The notes under the pieces were generated by a model. That model did not search any database. It worked only from the letters and a program-made list of their open reading frames with translations, and was not told the DNA's origin. Positions 1 to 8,983 of a stretch of DNA of 64,000 bases are shown here, one piece after another; position 1 is the stretch's first letter, and each line of letters opens with the position of its first letter. Both the position numbers and the translations under genes were made by a program. This DNA is from Muribaculaceae bacterium (GTDB lineage Bacteria > Bacteroidota > Bacteroidia > Bacteroidales > Muribaculaceae). The stretch spans positions 30,362-94,361 of the forward strand of contig JAFZHD010000046.1 in assembly GCA_017555085.1 (NCBI GenBank). Reading direction: 5' to 3'.

Positions 1-339
<339 letters not shown>

Positions 340-359
340 CAATTAAGTGAAAATTAACT

Positions 360-593
360 ATGATACTCAAAGTAATATCGGCTGAGGATGTCTTGTTCAC
401 CGGAGAGGTTACTCTTGTAACTTTGCCCGGCGAAAAAGGCTCGTTTACCGTTCTCAACAACCATGCATCTATTGTGTCAACTCTCGTTGCCGGAAAAATC
501 GTTTATGATGAAAACGGCGTCAGAAACGAGATTGAAGTGGCAGGCGGAATGGTTGATGTCGATAACAATGTAGTGTCGGTGTGTATCTATTAA
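360..593 (+). CDS. atpC: ATP synthase F1 epsilon subunit, short form
   Basis: This is the epsilon subunit of the F1 central stalk, which couples gamma rotation to the c-ring. At 77 residues it is far shorter than the roughly 130-140 residues of the E. coli-type protein. It contains only the N-terminal beta-sandwich (start MILKVISAEDVLFTGEV, then TLPGEKGSFTVLNNHASIV and a closing GGMVDVDNNVVSVCIY). The C-terminal two-helix domain that gives ATP-sensitive self-inhibition is absent. Truncated epsilon subunits are usual in Bacteroidales, so this is lineage-typical rather than broken. It starts at an ATG 20 bp after atpD, and atpB begins 2 bp after its stop codon. Confidence 0.93.
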   Translation: MILKVISAEDVLFTGEVTLVTLPGEKGSFTVLNNHASIVSTLVAGKIVYDENGVRNEIEVAGGMVDVDNNVVSVCIY

Positions 594-595
594 TT

Positions 596-1672
596 ATGAA
601 GAAAGTATTTCTCATACTCGCAATAATCATGGCGGCGGTGTTTACTCCGCAGCGGGCCTTTGCTTCGTCAGAGTCGCACGATTCGGGCGAGGTCAACCCC
701 AAGGAGATAATCTTCCATCACCTTGGCGACGGCTATGGCTGGGAAGTACCCTTCTCACATGAGCATCGCATTCCTCTGCCCGTGATTGTGCGCGACAACG
801 AAGGTGAGTGGCACTGCTTCTCATCGGCACGCGTGACTGGTGGCGACACTTATGAAGGTTTCCACATCTCTCATGGCGAGGAATATTCAGGTAAAATTGT
901 CGGCGTTGATGCCCAAGGCAATATCTACCGTCCGCTTGATTTCTCTATCACCAAAAATGTGTTGGCATTGTTTATCACCGTTGTGTTGGTATTCTTGTGT
1001 TGCATGAGCGTAGCCCGTTGGCACAAACGCAACGGTCACAAGGCTCCTCGCAAGGGCGTTGGCGCTATTGAGGTGGTAATCGAGTTTATCTACGACGGTG
1101 TTATCAAGGCAATTTTGCAAGACAAGGCTCGTCGCTTTGCTCCTTATCTGCTCACAGTGTTTATGTTCATCTTGTTCATGAACTTGTTGGGTCTCATTGT
1201 GATTTTCCCCGGTGGTGCCAACCTCACAGGTAATATCGCGGTGACATTGGTATTGGCAGTGTGCACATTCCTTGTTACAAACCTCTTCGGAACAAAACAT
1301 TATTGGAAAGATATCTTGTGGCCCGATGTACCCCTTTGGCTTAAATGCCCGCTTCCCATCATGCCCGTAATCGAGATTTTCGGTATGTTCACCAAGCCCG
1401 CGGCATTGACAGTGCGTCTGTTTGCCAATATGATGGGCGGTCACATGATTGTGATGGTGTTGACCATTCTCATCTTCATCTTTGCGGCAATGGGGCCCGC
1501 AGTTACAGCCACATCGACTGTCATCTCGGTATTGTTCCAATTGTTCATGTTGCTCATTGATGTGCTCGTAAGTTTTATTCAAGCCTATGTGTTTACAATG
1601 TTGTCAACAATCTTCATCTCGTTGGCACAGGAAAATCCGCATCAAGAAGGCGAACATCACGGAGCAGAATAA
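596..1672 (+). CDS. atpB: ATP synthase F0 subunit a, with signal peptide
   Basis: Subunit a forms the two half-channels for protons beside the c-ring. The ATG at 596 is preferred over an upstream GTG at 581, because 581 overlaps atpC and the 596 start gives a clean N-terminal hydrophobic signal (MKKVFLILAIIMAAVFTPQ...AFA). The product is 358 residues. About 100 residues of periplasmic, His-rich N-terminal region precede the first core membrane helix, an extension common in Bacteroidetes. The essential arginine of the a/c interface is R274 in LTVRLFANMMGGHMIV. The protein ends in a His/Glu-rich tail (ENPHQEGEHHGAE). It is followed by a 58-bp, very G-poor spacer before atpE. Confidence 0.95.
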   Translation: MKKVFLILAIIMAAVFTPQRAFASSESHDSGEVNPKEIIFHHLGDGYGWEVPFSHEHRIPLPVIVRDNEGEWHCFSSARVTGGDTYEGFHISHGEEYSGKIVGVDAQGNIYRPLDFSITKNVLALFITVVLVFLCCMSVARWHKRNGHKAPRKGVGAIEVVIEFIYDGVIKAILQDKARRFAPYLLTVFMFILFMNLLGLIVIFPGGANLTGNIAVTLVLAVCTFLVTNLFGTKHYWKDILWPDVPLWLKCPLPIMPVIEIFGMFTKPAALTVRLFANMMGGHMIVMVLTILIFIFAAMGPAVTATSTVISVLFQLFMLLIDVLVSFIQAYVFTMLSTIFISLAQENPHQEGEHHGAE

Positions 1673-1730
1673 AAACAGAAATAAACAAATAATAAAAATA
1701 ACAAATTAATAACATTAAAATTTTAGTATT

Positions 1731-1976
1731 ATGTTAGCAATGATTTTAGCAGCAGTAGAACCCCTCTTGGGTCTTGGTGCAAGTATAGGTGCAGCAATCG
1801 CAGCAATCGCAGCAGGTATCGGTATCGGTAAGATTGGTGCTTCGGCAATGGAAGCAATCGCTCGTCAACCCGAATCAGCAGGTGACATTCGTAGTAATAT
1901 GATTGTAATCGCTGCTCTCGTTGAAGGTGTTGCCTTGTTTGCAGTAATCGTTTGTGTATTGGCTCTTTTCGTATAA
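1731..1976 (+). CDS. atpE: ATP synthase F0 subunit c (proteolipid)
   Basis: This is the c-ring monomer: two transmembrane helices joined by the polar loop ARQPES (residues 44-49). The ion-binding carboxylate is E65 in AALVEGVALF. The sodium-binding signature of Ilyobacter-type c subunits (a Gln on helix 1 and Ser/Thr directly after the Glu) is absent: the helix-1 position is Ile and E65 is followed by Gly, so proton coupling is the better reading. The length of 81 residues is normal. An A/T-rich leader of 58 bp lies between atpB and this start; strong independent translation of atpE is expected because several c copies are needed per complex. Confidence 0.96.
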   Translation: MLAMILAAVEPLLGLGASIGAAIAAIAAGIGIGKIGASAMEAIARQPESAGDIRSNMIVIAALVEGVALFAVIVCVLALFV

Positions 1977-1991
1977 TACAAGTTTCTATTT

Positions 1992-2489
1992 ATGGAACTA
2001 TTCACGCCTGAACTCGGTCTCATATTCTGGATGTTCTTATCATTCGCCGTGCTTTTCCTCGCTTTGTGGAGATTTGCGTGGCCAGTGATTATAAACGGAC
2101 TTGAGGGCCGTGCCGATGAAATCAACAGAGGTGTTGAATATGCTCAAAATGCCAAGGCACAACTCGACCAGGCCCGTGAAGAGGCTGAGAAATATATAAA
2201 TGACGCTCGTCGCCAGCAAGCCGAAATTTTGCGCGAAGCCGACCGCATGAAAACTCAAATCATTGAGGAAGCACGTGACGCCGCTCAAAAAGAGGCTCAA
2301 AAAGTGATGGACGCTGCCAAGTTGTCAATCGAGCAATCACGCAAAGAAGCAGAGCAAAACTTCCGCAACGAAGTGAGCGCTTTTGCTATCGAGATTGCAA
2401 CAAAGGTTGTTCGCAACAACCTCGCCGATACTAAGGCACAGGCATCGCTCGTAAACTCGCTGCTTGACGAATTAGAAAACAAAAACTGA
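1992..2489 (+). CDS. atpF: ATP synthase F0 subunit b
   Basis: Subunit b is the peripheral-stalk protein that holds F1 to F0. The sequence has one N-terminal membrane helix (about residues 9-33, LIFWMFLSFAVLFLALWRF) followed by a long charged helix that should form the right-handed coiled coil (repeated Ala/Glu/Lys/Gln, for example REEAEKYINDARRQQAEI). The length of 165 residues matches the family. It lies 15 bp after atpE and 8 bp before atpH, in the conserved F0-to-F1 order, and only one b-type gene is present, as is usual outside photosynthetic bacteria. Confidence 0.95.
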   Translation: MELFTPELGLIFWMFLSFAVLFLALWRFAWPVIINGLEGRADEINRGVEYAQNAKAQLDQAREEAEKYINDARRQQAEILREADRMKTQIIEEARDAAQKEAQKVMDAAKLSIEQSRKEAEQNFRNEVSAFAIEIATKVVRNNLADTKAQASLVNSLLDELENKN

Positions 2490-2497
2490 TAATCGCA

Positions 2498-3043
2498 ATG
2501 AACGAAGGCCTCATACCTCGCAGATATGCAAAAGCACTCTATGAGTTTGCCGTAGAAAAAGGTGACTCTGAGAGCATCTATGGCACAATGACCACTCTTG
2601 TCAAGAGTTTTTCGGCAGAAAACGCTCTTCAATCGGCCATGGCCAACCCCTTTGTCAACAATGATGACAAAGTAGCGCTTCTCATGACTGCCGCCGGAGC
2701 CAATCAGCAAGACACAACTTTCAACGATTTTGTCGCTTTGCTGAAAAACAACGCTCGTCTGGATATGGCTCGAGGCATCGCGATGGCTTATTTGGAGATC
2801 TACCGAAAAGCCAACAATATCTATCTGGTAGAAGTTGTAACTGCCGCGCCTTTGGCAGCAGATGATGAGCAACGACTCAAAAACATCATTAATGACCATC
2901 TCAATGGAGGTGCAATGGAGTATGCTTCGCGCATCGACAGCAACCTTATTGGCGGTTTTGTTATTAAAATCGGCTCTGAACTGCTTGACGCTTCTGTCAG
3001 CAATGAATTGAAACAATTGCGTTTGAAACTTTTAAGTAACTGA
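2498..3043 (+). CDS. atpH: ATP synthase F1 delta subunit (OSCP)
   Basis: The delta subunit joins the peripheral stalk to the crown of the F1 hexamer. The 181-residue sequence shows the family start [19 protein letters not shown], the helical N-terminal domain, and the conserved C-terminal block with [20 protein letters not shown] followed by [13 protein letters not shown]. The start ATG is 8 bp after atpF and the stop is 8 bp before atpA, so translation is likely coupled. Nothing unusual is seen. Confidence 0.95.
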   Translation: MNEGLIPRRYAKALYEFAVEKGDSESIYGTMTTLVKSFSAENALQSAMANPFVNNDDKVALLMTAAGANQQDTTFNDFVALLKNNARLDMARGIAMAYLEIYRKANNIYLVEVVTAAPLAADDEQRLKNIINDHLNGGAMEYASRIDSNLIGGFVIKIGSELLDASVSNELKQLRLKLLSN

Positions 3044-3051
3044 AAATTACA

Positions 3052-4626
3052 ATGATTAACCCAAGCGAGATATCAGAAGTATTGAAACAACAACTCGAAA
3101 ATGTAAACACAAAGGTTTCATTTGAAGAAGTTGGTACAGTCCTTGAAGTAGGTGATGGTGTAGCCCATGTCTATGGACTTGATAATGTGTGCGCCAACGA
3201 ACTCGTAGAGTTTGAAAACGGAGTTAAGGGCGTTGCATTGAACTTGGAAGAAAGCAATGTCGGTGTGATATTGCTCAACAATGTTGATAGCATCACTGAA
3301 AATATGACAGTGCGCCGTACAGGCGAGATTGCTTCAATACCCGTGGGCGAAGGTCTATTCGGTCGTGTTATCAATGTATTGGGTGAACCCATTGACGGCC
3401 GTGGACCCATCAGTGGCGAACGCTATCGTTTGCCTCTTGAACGCAAGGCTCCCGGTGTTATCTTCCGTCAACCGGTAAAACAACCTTTGCAAACAGGTAT
3501 CAAGGCTGTGGACTCTATGGTGCCCATCGGCCGTGGCCAACGCGAGTTGATTATCGGTGACCGTCAAATCGGTAAAACCGCTATCGCTATTGATACCATC
3601 ATCAATCAGCGCAAAAACTATGAAGAAGGCAAGCCCGTTTATTGTATCTATGTTGCAATCGGTCAAAAAGCCTCTTCTGTTGCTGCTATCGTCGAAACAT
3701 TGCGTCAACACGGCGCTTTGGACTACACAGTAGTAGTTGCCGCAACTGCCGCTGACTCGGCTGCTATGCGTTACTATTCTCCCTTTGCCGGTGTGGCAAT
3801 CGGTGAATACATTCGTGACACTGGCCGCGACGCGCTCATCGTTTATGATGACTTGTCAAAACAGGCTGTTGCTTATCGCGAAATCTCATTGATTTTGAAA
3901 CGTCCCTCTGGTCGTGAAGCATATCCCGGTGATATCTTCTACCTCCACTCTCGTTTGTTGGAGCGTGCTGCGAAGATTATCGACAACCAGGCAGTGGCTT
4001 CAAAGATGAACGACCTTCCCGAGGTGCTCAAACCTATGGTGAAAGGTGGTGGCTCGCTTACAGCATTGCCTATCATCGAAACACAAGCAGGTGACGTGTC
4101 GGCTTATATCCCCACCAACGTAATTTCAATTACCGACGGTCAGATATTCCTTGAATCGGCATTGTTCAACCGCGGTGTTCGTCCCGCTATCAATGTGGGT
4201 ATCTCGGTATCGCGTGTAGGTGGTAACGCCCAAATCAAGTCAATGAAAAAAGTGGCTGGTACACTCAAAATTGACCAAGCACAGTTCCGCGAACTTGAAT
4301 CGTTCACCAAGTTTGGTGGCGACATGGACCCCGTAACTGCGCGCGTGATTGACAAAGGCCGCAAAAACGAACGCCTCTTGATTCAACCTCAATATCAGCC
4401 CGTGGCCGTTGAGGAAGAAGTAGCCGTGATTTATTGCGGTACCAAGGGCTTGCTTGAAAAAGTGCCCATGGACAAGGTGGCCGAATTTGAAAAATTGTTT
4501 ATTCAACTTCTTCATGCCAAATATCAGAAAGATGTGCTTGATGTAATCAAGAGTGGTCAGCTCACCGATGAAGTCACAGCAAAACTTACTGAGGCGGCTA
4601 ATGAAATTGTAAGTAGATATAATTAA
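3052..4626 (+). CDS. atpA: ATP synthase F1 alpha subunit
   Basis: This is the non-catalytic nucleotide-binding subunit of F1 (three copies per complex). At 524 residues it is close to the family norm. The P-loop is GDRQIGKT at residues 169-176. The alpha-family segment [16 protein letters not shown] and the region [18 protein letters not shown] are present, and the C-terminal helical domain is complete. It follows atpH by 8 bp and is followed by atpG after 17 bp. Confidence 0.97.
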   Translation: MINPSEISEVLKQQLENVNTKVSFEEVGTVLEVGDGVAHVYGLDNVCANELVEFENGVKGVALNLEESNVGVILLNNVDSITENMTVRRTGEIASIPVGEGLFGRVINVLGEPIDGRGPISGERYRLPLERKAPGVIFRQPVKQPLQTGIKAVDSMVPIGRGQRELIIGDRQIGKTAIAIDTIINQRKNYEEGKPVYCIYVAIGQKASSVAAIVETLRQHGALDYTVVVAATAADSAAMRYYSPFAGVAIGEYIRDTGRDALIVYDDLSKQAVAYREISLILKRPSGREAYPGDIFYLHSRLLERAAKIIDNQAVASKMNDLPEVLKPMVKGGGSLTALPIIETQAGDVSAYIPTNVISITDGQIFLESALFNRGVRPAINVGISVSRVGGNAQIKSMKKVAGTLKIDQAQFRELESFTKFGGDMDPVTARVIDKGRKNERLLIQPQYQPVAVEEEVAVIYCGTKGLLEKVPMDKVAEFEKLFIQLLHAKYQKDVLDVIKSGQLTDEVTAKLTEAANEIVSRYN

Positions 4627-4643
4627 GAAAACCTCATAGCCCG

Positions 4644-5525
4644 ATGGCAACATTACGCGAATTAAAAGGACGAATAGGGTCGGTAGCCTCGTCAGAGAAG
4701 ATTACCGGTGCGATGAAAATGATTTCATCGGCAAAGATGCACAAAGCCGAGCAGGCATTGAAGCGTCTGTTACCCTTTCGCAACCAGATAGAGACAATCA
4801 TTGGCAATTTGCTCTCGGCCGATGCCGAGTTTTCGTCTCCGTTGCTCGACGCTCGTGATGTGAAGCGTGTCGGCGTTGTGGTTTTTGGCTCTGACGATGG
4901 CTTGTGTGGCGCATATAATGTGAATGTGTTTAAGCACCTTCTCGTTAAGATGGCCGAATATCGCAAGGAATATGGCGAAGGGGTAGAGGTGGAAGTGATT
5001 CCCGTCGGCTCTAAAATCGCCAAATCGGTTAACAAACTTGCTCTCAAAGGTGTGACAGTGAAGGCTGTGGACGGTGTTGACTCAAAAACAGCGGGCGACG
5101 GTGTGAAAAACTTTATCGCACAATTGCAACAGCGTTTCATTGCCGGCGAACTCGACAAGGTTGATACTCTTTACATGAGTTTCAAGAGCGTGAGCCGTCA
5201 GGTGCTCACTGCCGACCAATTGTTGCCTGTTGTTCAGGAATCATTTGACTCGGTTGAAGTGTCAAGTTCTCGTCCCTATATCTTTGAACCCGATGCATCA
5301 ACCATTTTCACAAATGTGTTGCCCTTGTTCTTGTTGTCAACAATACAAGAGATTTTCACCGAAAACCGTGCATCGGAACAGGCCGCCCGTGTGATGGCTA
5401 TGCAAAGCGCCAACGACAACGCCAAAAAACTGCTCGAACAGTTGCGTTTGGAATATAACAAACTGCGTCAACAAAGCATTACCAATGAGTTGCTCGACAT
5501 CGTGGGAGGACAGGTTAAGAATTAA
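4644..5525 (+). CDS. atpG: ATP synthase F1 gamma subunit
   Basis: Gamma is the rotating central shaft. The 293-residue protein starts with the typical coiled-coil segment (ATLRELKGRIGSVASSEKIT, then KITGAMKMISSAKMHKAE) and ends with its partner helix (ARVMAMQSANDNAKKLLEQL, LRQQSITNELLDIVGG). The middle Rossmann-like domain, with SDDGLCGAYN, is intact. This is the last ATP synthase gene; the next gene, nuoI, starts only 38 bp later with no visible terminator, so the two energy-conserving gene sets may be co-transcribed. Confidence 0.96.
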   Translation: MATLRELKGRIGSVASSEKITGAMKMISSAKMHKAEQALKRLLPFRNQIETIIGNLLSADAEFSSPLLDARDVKRVGVVVFGSDDGLCGAYNVNVFKHLLVKMAEYRKEYGEGVEVEVIPVGSKIAKSVNKLALKGVTVKAVDGVDSKTAGDGVKNFIAQLQQRFIAGELDKVDTLYMSFKSVSRQVLTADQLLPVVQESFDSVEVSSSRPYIFEPDASTIFTNVLPLFLLSTIQEIFTENRASEQAARVMAMQSANDNAKKLLEQLRLEYNKLRQQSITNELLDIVGGQVKN

Positions 5526-5563
5526 GAAAACAAGTAAAACAAAATTTAGATTTATACATCTTT

Positions 5564-6160
5564 ATGGGTAGTGTAAAAGATTATTTTTCATCATTAGGAA
5601 CCGGCGTGGCAAGCCTTTTGAAAGGTATGTCAATCACCGGTAAGGAATTTCTTACTCCTAAGATTACAGAAAAATATCCCGAAAACCGTGAGACAGTAAG
5701 GGTTCCCGAACGATTCCGCGCTGTGCTCACACTCAAGTATGACGAAGAAGGTCGTCACAAATGTATCGCGTGTGGTATCTGTCAGCGTAATTGTCCCAAT
5801 GGCACAATCAACATTGAGACCAAGATGGTTGACACTGCCGACGGTAAGAAAAAGAAAAAACTCGACAAGTATATGTATGACTTGGGCAGTTGCACTTTCT
5901 GCCAATTGTGTGTATCGACTTGTCCTCAAGACGCTCTCGAATTCAGCAATGACTTTGAGCAGGCTGTGTTTACACGCGAGAAACTTGTTAAACAACTTAA
6001 TTATCTTCCCGAAAAAGAAGAGCCGGCACCCAGTCCCGAAGAATTGGCCAAACTTGCTGCCGAACGCGAGGCTAAAATAGCTGCTGCCAAGGCTGCTGCC
6101 GCTGCCAAAAAAGCAGCACAAGAAGCCGCCGCACAGGAAACTGAAAAGCCTCAGGAATAA
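5564..6160 (+). CDS. nuoI: Complex I subunit NuoI, 8Fe ferredoxin type
   Basis: NuoI carries the two [4Fe-4S] clusters (N6a/N6b) that pass electrons towards NuoB. Two complete ferredoxin motifs are visible: C67-x2-C70-x2-C73-x3-C77 and C110-x2-C113-x2-C116-x3-C120. Between them is a lysine-rich insert (KKKKKLDKY). The last 40 or so residues are a low-complexity Ala/Lys/Glu tail, beyond the usual NuoI end; similar charged tails occur in some Bacteroidetes. It is the first nuo gene here: nuoA, nuoB, nuoC/D and nuoH do not precede it. No nuoE-F-G genes are in the window. Confidence 0.93.
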   Translation: MGSVKDYFSSLGTGVASLLKGMSITGKEFLTPKITEKYPENRETVRVPERFRAVLTLKYDEEGRHKCIACGICQRNCPNGTINIETKMVDTADGKKKKKLDKYMYDLGSCTFCQLCVSTCPQDALEFSNDFEQAVFTREKLVKQLNYLPEKEEPAPSPEELAKLAAEREAKIAAAKAAAAAKKAAQEAAAQETEKPQE

Positions 6161-6183
6161 GAAATAAATAAAACATAAAATAT

Positions 6184-6696
6184 ATGGAATCAGTAGGAAG
6201 TATCATTATGTACATGGTAGTCGTTGCGGCGATTATCATCTTCTCGGTACTTGCTGTCACCTCACGCAAGATATTGCGCTCGGCGACTTACTTGCTGTTT
6301 ACACTCTTTGCCACAGCGGCAATCTATTTCCAACTCGGATATGAGTTTTTGGGAGCGGTGCAGATAGCAGTTTACGCCGGCGGTATCGTGGTGTTGTTTG
6401 TCTTCTCTATTTTGTTGACAAGCAAGCCTGGTGACAAAAGCGAGAAACTTACTTCAAAGAAAAAGGTAGTTGGCCTCATTGCCTCTGTTGCTATGTTGCT
6501 CGTAGCAGGCTATGCATTGTTGAGCCGTTGCGGATTCTTCGCTCAACTTCCCTCAATGGAAGGCGTAACCATGGACCGCATCGGTACAGAGTTGCTCAGC
6601 AGTTCACATGGCGGCATGCTTCTTCCCTTTGAAGCAATCAGTGTGTTGTTATTGGCATGTATAATCGGTGGCATCGTAGTCGCTCGTAAAAGGTAA
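6184..6696 (+). CDS. nuoJ: Complex I membrane subunit NuoJ
   Basis: NuoJ is a small membrane subunit of the NADH:quinone-oxidoreductase family, next to the proton-pumping antiporter-like subunits. The 170-residue protein has about five hydrophobic helices; the conserved third helix contains LGAVQIAVYAGGIVVLFVFSILL. The hydrophilic segment after it (SKPGDKSEKLTSKKK) is normal for the family. It lies 23 bp after nuoI and 6 bp before nuoK. Confidence 0.93.
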   Translation: MESVGSIIMYMVVVAAIIIFSVLAVTSRKILRSATYLLFTLFATAAIYFQLGYEFLGAVQIAVYAGGIVVLFVFSILLTSKPGDKSEKLTSKKKVVGLIASVAMLLVAGYALLSRCGFFAQLPSMEGVTMDRIGTELLSSSHGGMLLPFEAISVLLLACIIGGIVVARKR

Positions 6697-6702
6697 TCGG
6701 AT

Positions 6703-7014
6703 ATGGAAATCTCAATGATGTATTATTTGATACCCAGCCTTATTATGTTCTGCTGTGGTGTTTACGGGTTTATCACTCGCAAAAATATGATTGCGATATT
6801 GATTTCGCTCGAATTGATGCTCAATGCCGTTGATATTAACTTTGTTGTATTCAACCGTTTCTTGTTTCCCGGACAACTTGATGGTATGTTCTTTACACTC
6901 TTTGCCATTGCAATCGCAGCAGCCGAAACAGCTCTCGCAATCGCAATTATCATCAACATTTTCCGCAGCAACAAGACTATCGATGTTGACGACGCAACCA
7001 AAATGAAATTCTAA
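6703..7014 (+). CDS. nuoK: Complex I membrane subunit NuoK
   Basis: NuoK is the smallest antiporter-like subunit of complex I, with three transmembrane helices and two buried glutamates thought to take part in proton transfer. Both are visible, one in the second helix (ISLELMLNAVDINFVVF) and one in the third (AIAAAETALAIAII). The length of 103 residues is normal. The ATG is 6 bp after nuoJ and nuoL starts 5 bp after its stop codon. Confidence 0.95.
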   Translation: MEISMMYYLIPSLIMFCCGVYGFITRKNMIAILISLELMLNAVDINFVVFNRFLFPGQLDGMFFTLFAIAIAAAETALAIAIIINIFRSNKTIDVDDATKMKF

Positions 7015-7019
7015 ACGAT

Positions 7020-8951
7020 ATGGACCAGACTATTCCTTTATTGATATTGGCATTGCCTTTGTGCATGTTCCTTGTGCTCGGCTTGGCCGGCCACAAGATG
7101 AGCCATAAAATGGCGGGTATTCTCGGTACATTGGGTATGGGTACTGCACTCGTGTTGGCCTATACAACCGCGTTTACTTATTTCTTTGGCGGCAACTTTG
7201 TTGACGAAGCAGGCAACCGCCTCCAACACATAGTTTTTAACTATGATTGGCTCGCGTTTACCGAAAACCTCATTATTCGTCTCGGTTTCCTTTTGGATCC
7301 TATTTCTGCCATGATGCTTGTGGTAATCACCACAATCTCTTTCATGGTGCATCTTTATAGTTTAGGCTATATGCACGGCGAGAAAGGTTTCCAACGCTAC
7401 TATGCATTCCTTTCTTTGTTTAGTTTCTCAATGCTCGGACTCGTTGTTGCAACCAACATCTTCCAGATGTATATCTTCTGGGAACTTGTGGGTGCTTCAT
7501 CATTCCTCCTCATTGGCTTCTATTACACTAAACCAAGTGCTGTATCGGCATCTAAAAAAGCGTTTATCGTTACTCGCTTTGCCGACCTCGGCTTCTTGAT
7601 TGGTATCTTGATCCTTTCATTTTACAGCAATACATTTGACTTCGTAACCATGACACAGGCTCCCGGCAATGTGCTTGCAAGCACAGGCGGTGCAGTATTT
7701 ATGGGCGGTTCGGTATTGACTTGGGCACTCGTGTTGATTTTCATGGGTGGTATGGGTAAATCGGCTATGATGCCTCTCCACATCTGGTTGCCCGATGCGA
7801 TGGAAGGTCCCACCCCCGTATCAGCACTCATTCACGCTGCAACAATGGTTGTTGCCGGTGTGTTCTTGGTGGCTCGCATGTTTCCCGTTTACTTGGTTGA
7901 AGAGGTTGCCCTCGAAATCGTGACTTGGGTAGGTGCGTTGACCGCTCTCTATGCTGCAATCGTGGCATGTACACAAGTCGACATTAAGCGCGTGCTTGCG
8001 TTCTCAACTATTTCGCAAATCGCGTTCATGGTTGTGTCACTTGGCGTTGCTCGTCCCGAGTTGCACGAAGGTGTTGGTTACATGGCTTCAATGTTCCACT
8101 TGTTCACTCACGCAATGTTCAAGGCTCTATTGTTCTTGGGCGCTGGTGCATTGATTCACGCCGTACACTCTAACGACTTTACATCAATGGGTGGTTTGCG
8201 CAAACATATGCCCATCACTCACATCACATTCCTCATCGGCTGTCTTGCAATCGCAGGTATCTATCCTTTTGCAGGTTTCTTCTCAAAAGACGAAATCTTG
8301 GTTGCAGCATATAGCAACAGCATGATGTGGGGTATCTGGATGACAGCAGTAGCAGGTTTGACAGCATTCTATATGTTCCGTCTCTACTACCGCATCTTCT
8401 GGTGGAACAATCCCGATTATAGCAAGCATCACCACACTCCCCACGATGCACCTTGGACAATGACTCTTCCCCTCATTATCCTTGCAGCAGTGTCATGTGT
8501 AGCAGGTTTCATTCCTTTTGGCGAGCTCGTTACTTGGAACCGTGAGGCCTACGAAATTCACTTGAACTATCCCATCGCTATCACAAGCGTTGTGGTTGCT
8601 CTTTGTGCAATCGGTCTTGCAACAATTATGTATCGCAAAGAAAACTCTTTGCCCGACAAAGTTGCTGACAAGGTTAAAGGTTTGTGGACTGCAGCTTACC
8701 ACCGTTTCTATTTCGACGAACTCTATCTGTTCATCACTCACAAGATTATCTTCAACTTGGTGAGCCGTCCCATCGCATGGTTTGACCGTCAGATTATCGA
8801 CGGCACTATGGATATGTTTGCCGAAGTTACAAACAAGGCATCAGAAGCCATCAAGGGCTTGCAATCAGGCCGCGTACAATCTTATGTACTCGTTTACTTG
8901 CTCGGTGCATTGCTCGTGGGTGTAGTTACAGTAATCTGTATGGTATTGTAA
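7020..8951 (+). CDS. nuoL: Complex I proton-pumping subunit NuoL
   Basis: NuoL is the distal antiporter-like proton pump of complex I. The 643-residue protein has the Proton_antipo N-terminal region, the core with the conserved segments FWELVGASSFLLIGFYY and GKSAMMPLHIWLPDAMEGP, then TPVSALIHAATMV, and a long C-terminal part that should hold the lateral helix. A His-rich cytoplasmic or periplasmic loop (SKHHHTPHDAP) lies near residue 470. Length is in the family range. It is 5 bp after nuoK and 32 bp before nuoM. Confidence 0.96.
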   Translation: MDQTIPLLILALPLCMFLVLGLAGHKMSHKMAGILGTLGMGTALVLAYTTAFTYFFGGNFVDEAGNRLQHIVFNYDWLAFTENLIIRLGFLLDPISAMMLVVITTISFMVHLYSLGYMHGEKGFQRYYAFLSLFSFSMLGLVVATNIFQMYIFWELVGASSFLLIGFYYTKPSAVSASKKAFIVTRFADLGFLIGILILSFYSNTFDFVTMTQAPGNVLASTGGAVFMGGSVLTWALVLIFMGGMGKSAMMPLHIWLPDAMEGPTPVSALIHAATMVVAGVFLVARMFPVYLVEEVALEIVTWVGALTALYAAIVACTQVDIKRVLAFSTISQIAFMVVSLGVARPELHEGVGYMASMFHLFTHAMFKALLFLGAGALIHAVHSNDFTSMGGLRKHMPITHITFLIGCLAIAGIYPFAGFFSKDEILVAAYSNSMMWGIWMTAVAGLTAFYMFRLYYRIFWWNNPDYSKHHHTPHDAPWTMTLPLIILAAVSCVAGFIPFGELVTWNREAYEIHLNYPIAITSVVVALCAIGLATIMYRKENSLPDKVADKVKGLWTAAYHRFYFDELYLFITHKIIFNLVSRPIAWFDRQIIDGTMDMFAEVTNKASEAIKGLQSGRVQSYVLVYLLGALLVGVVTVICMVL

Positions 8952-8983
8952 ACAATAGTGCTAATCTCTAAAATATAGAAACT

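Noticed and set aside
887..1582. 231-codon open frame on the minus strand
   Set aside because: Antisense to atpB; Cys/His-rich composition without domain features.
1731..1976. Sodium-coupled c subunit
   Set aside because: The Gln on helix 1 and the Ser/Thr after the key Glu needed for sodium binding are absent, so proton coupling is preferred.
2297..3016. 239-codon open frame on the minus strand
   Set aside because: It lies opposite atpF-atpH, which are certain genes in a conserved operon; its translation shows no family features. Long antisense frames are common here because of the codon use of the real genes.
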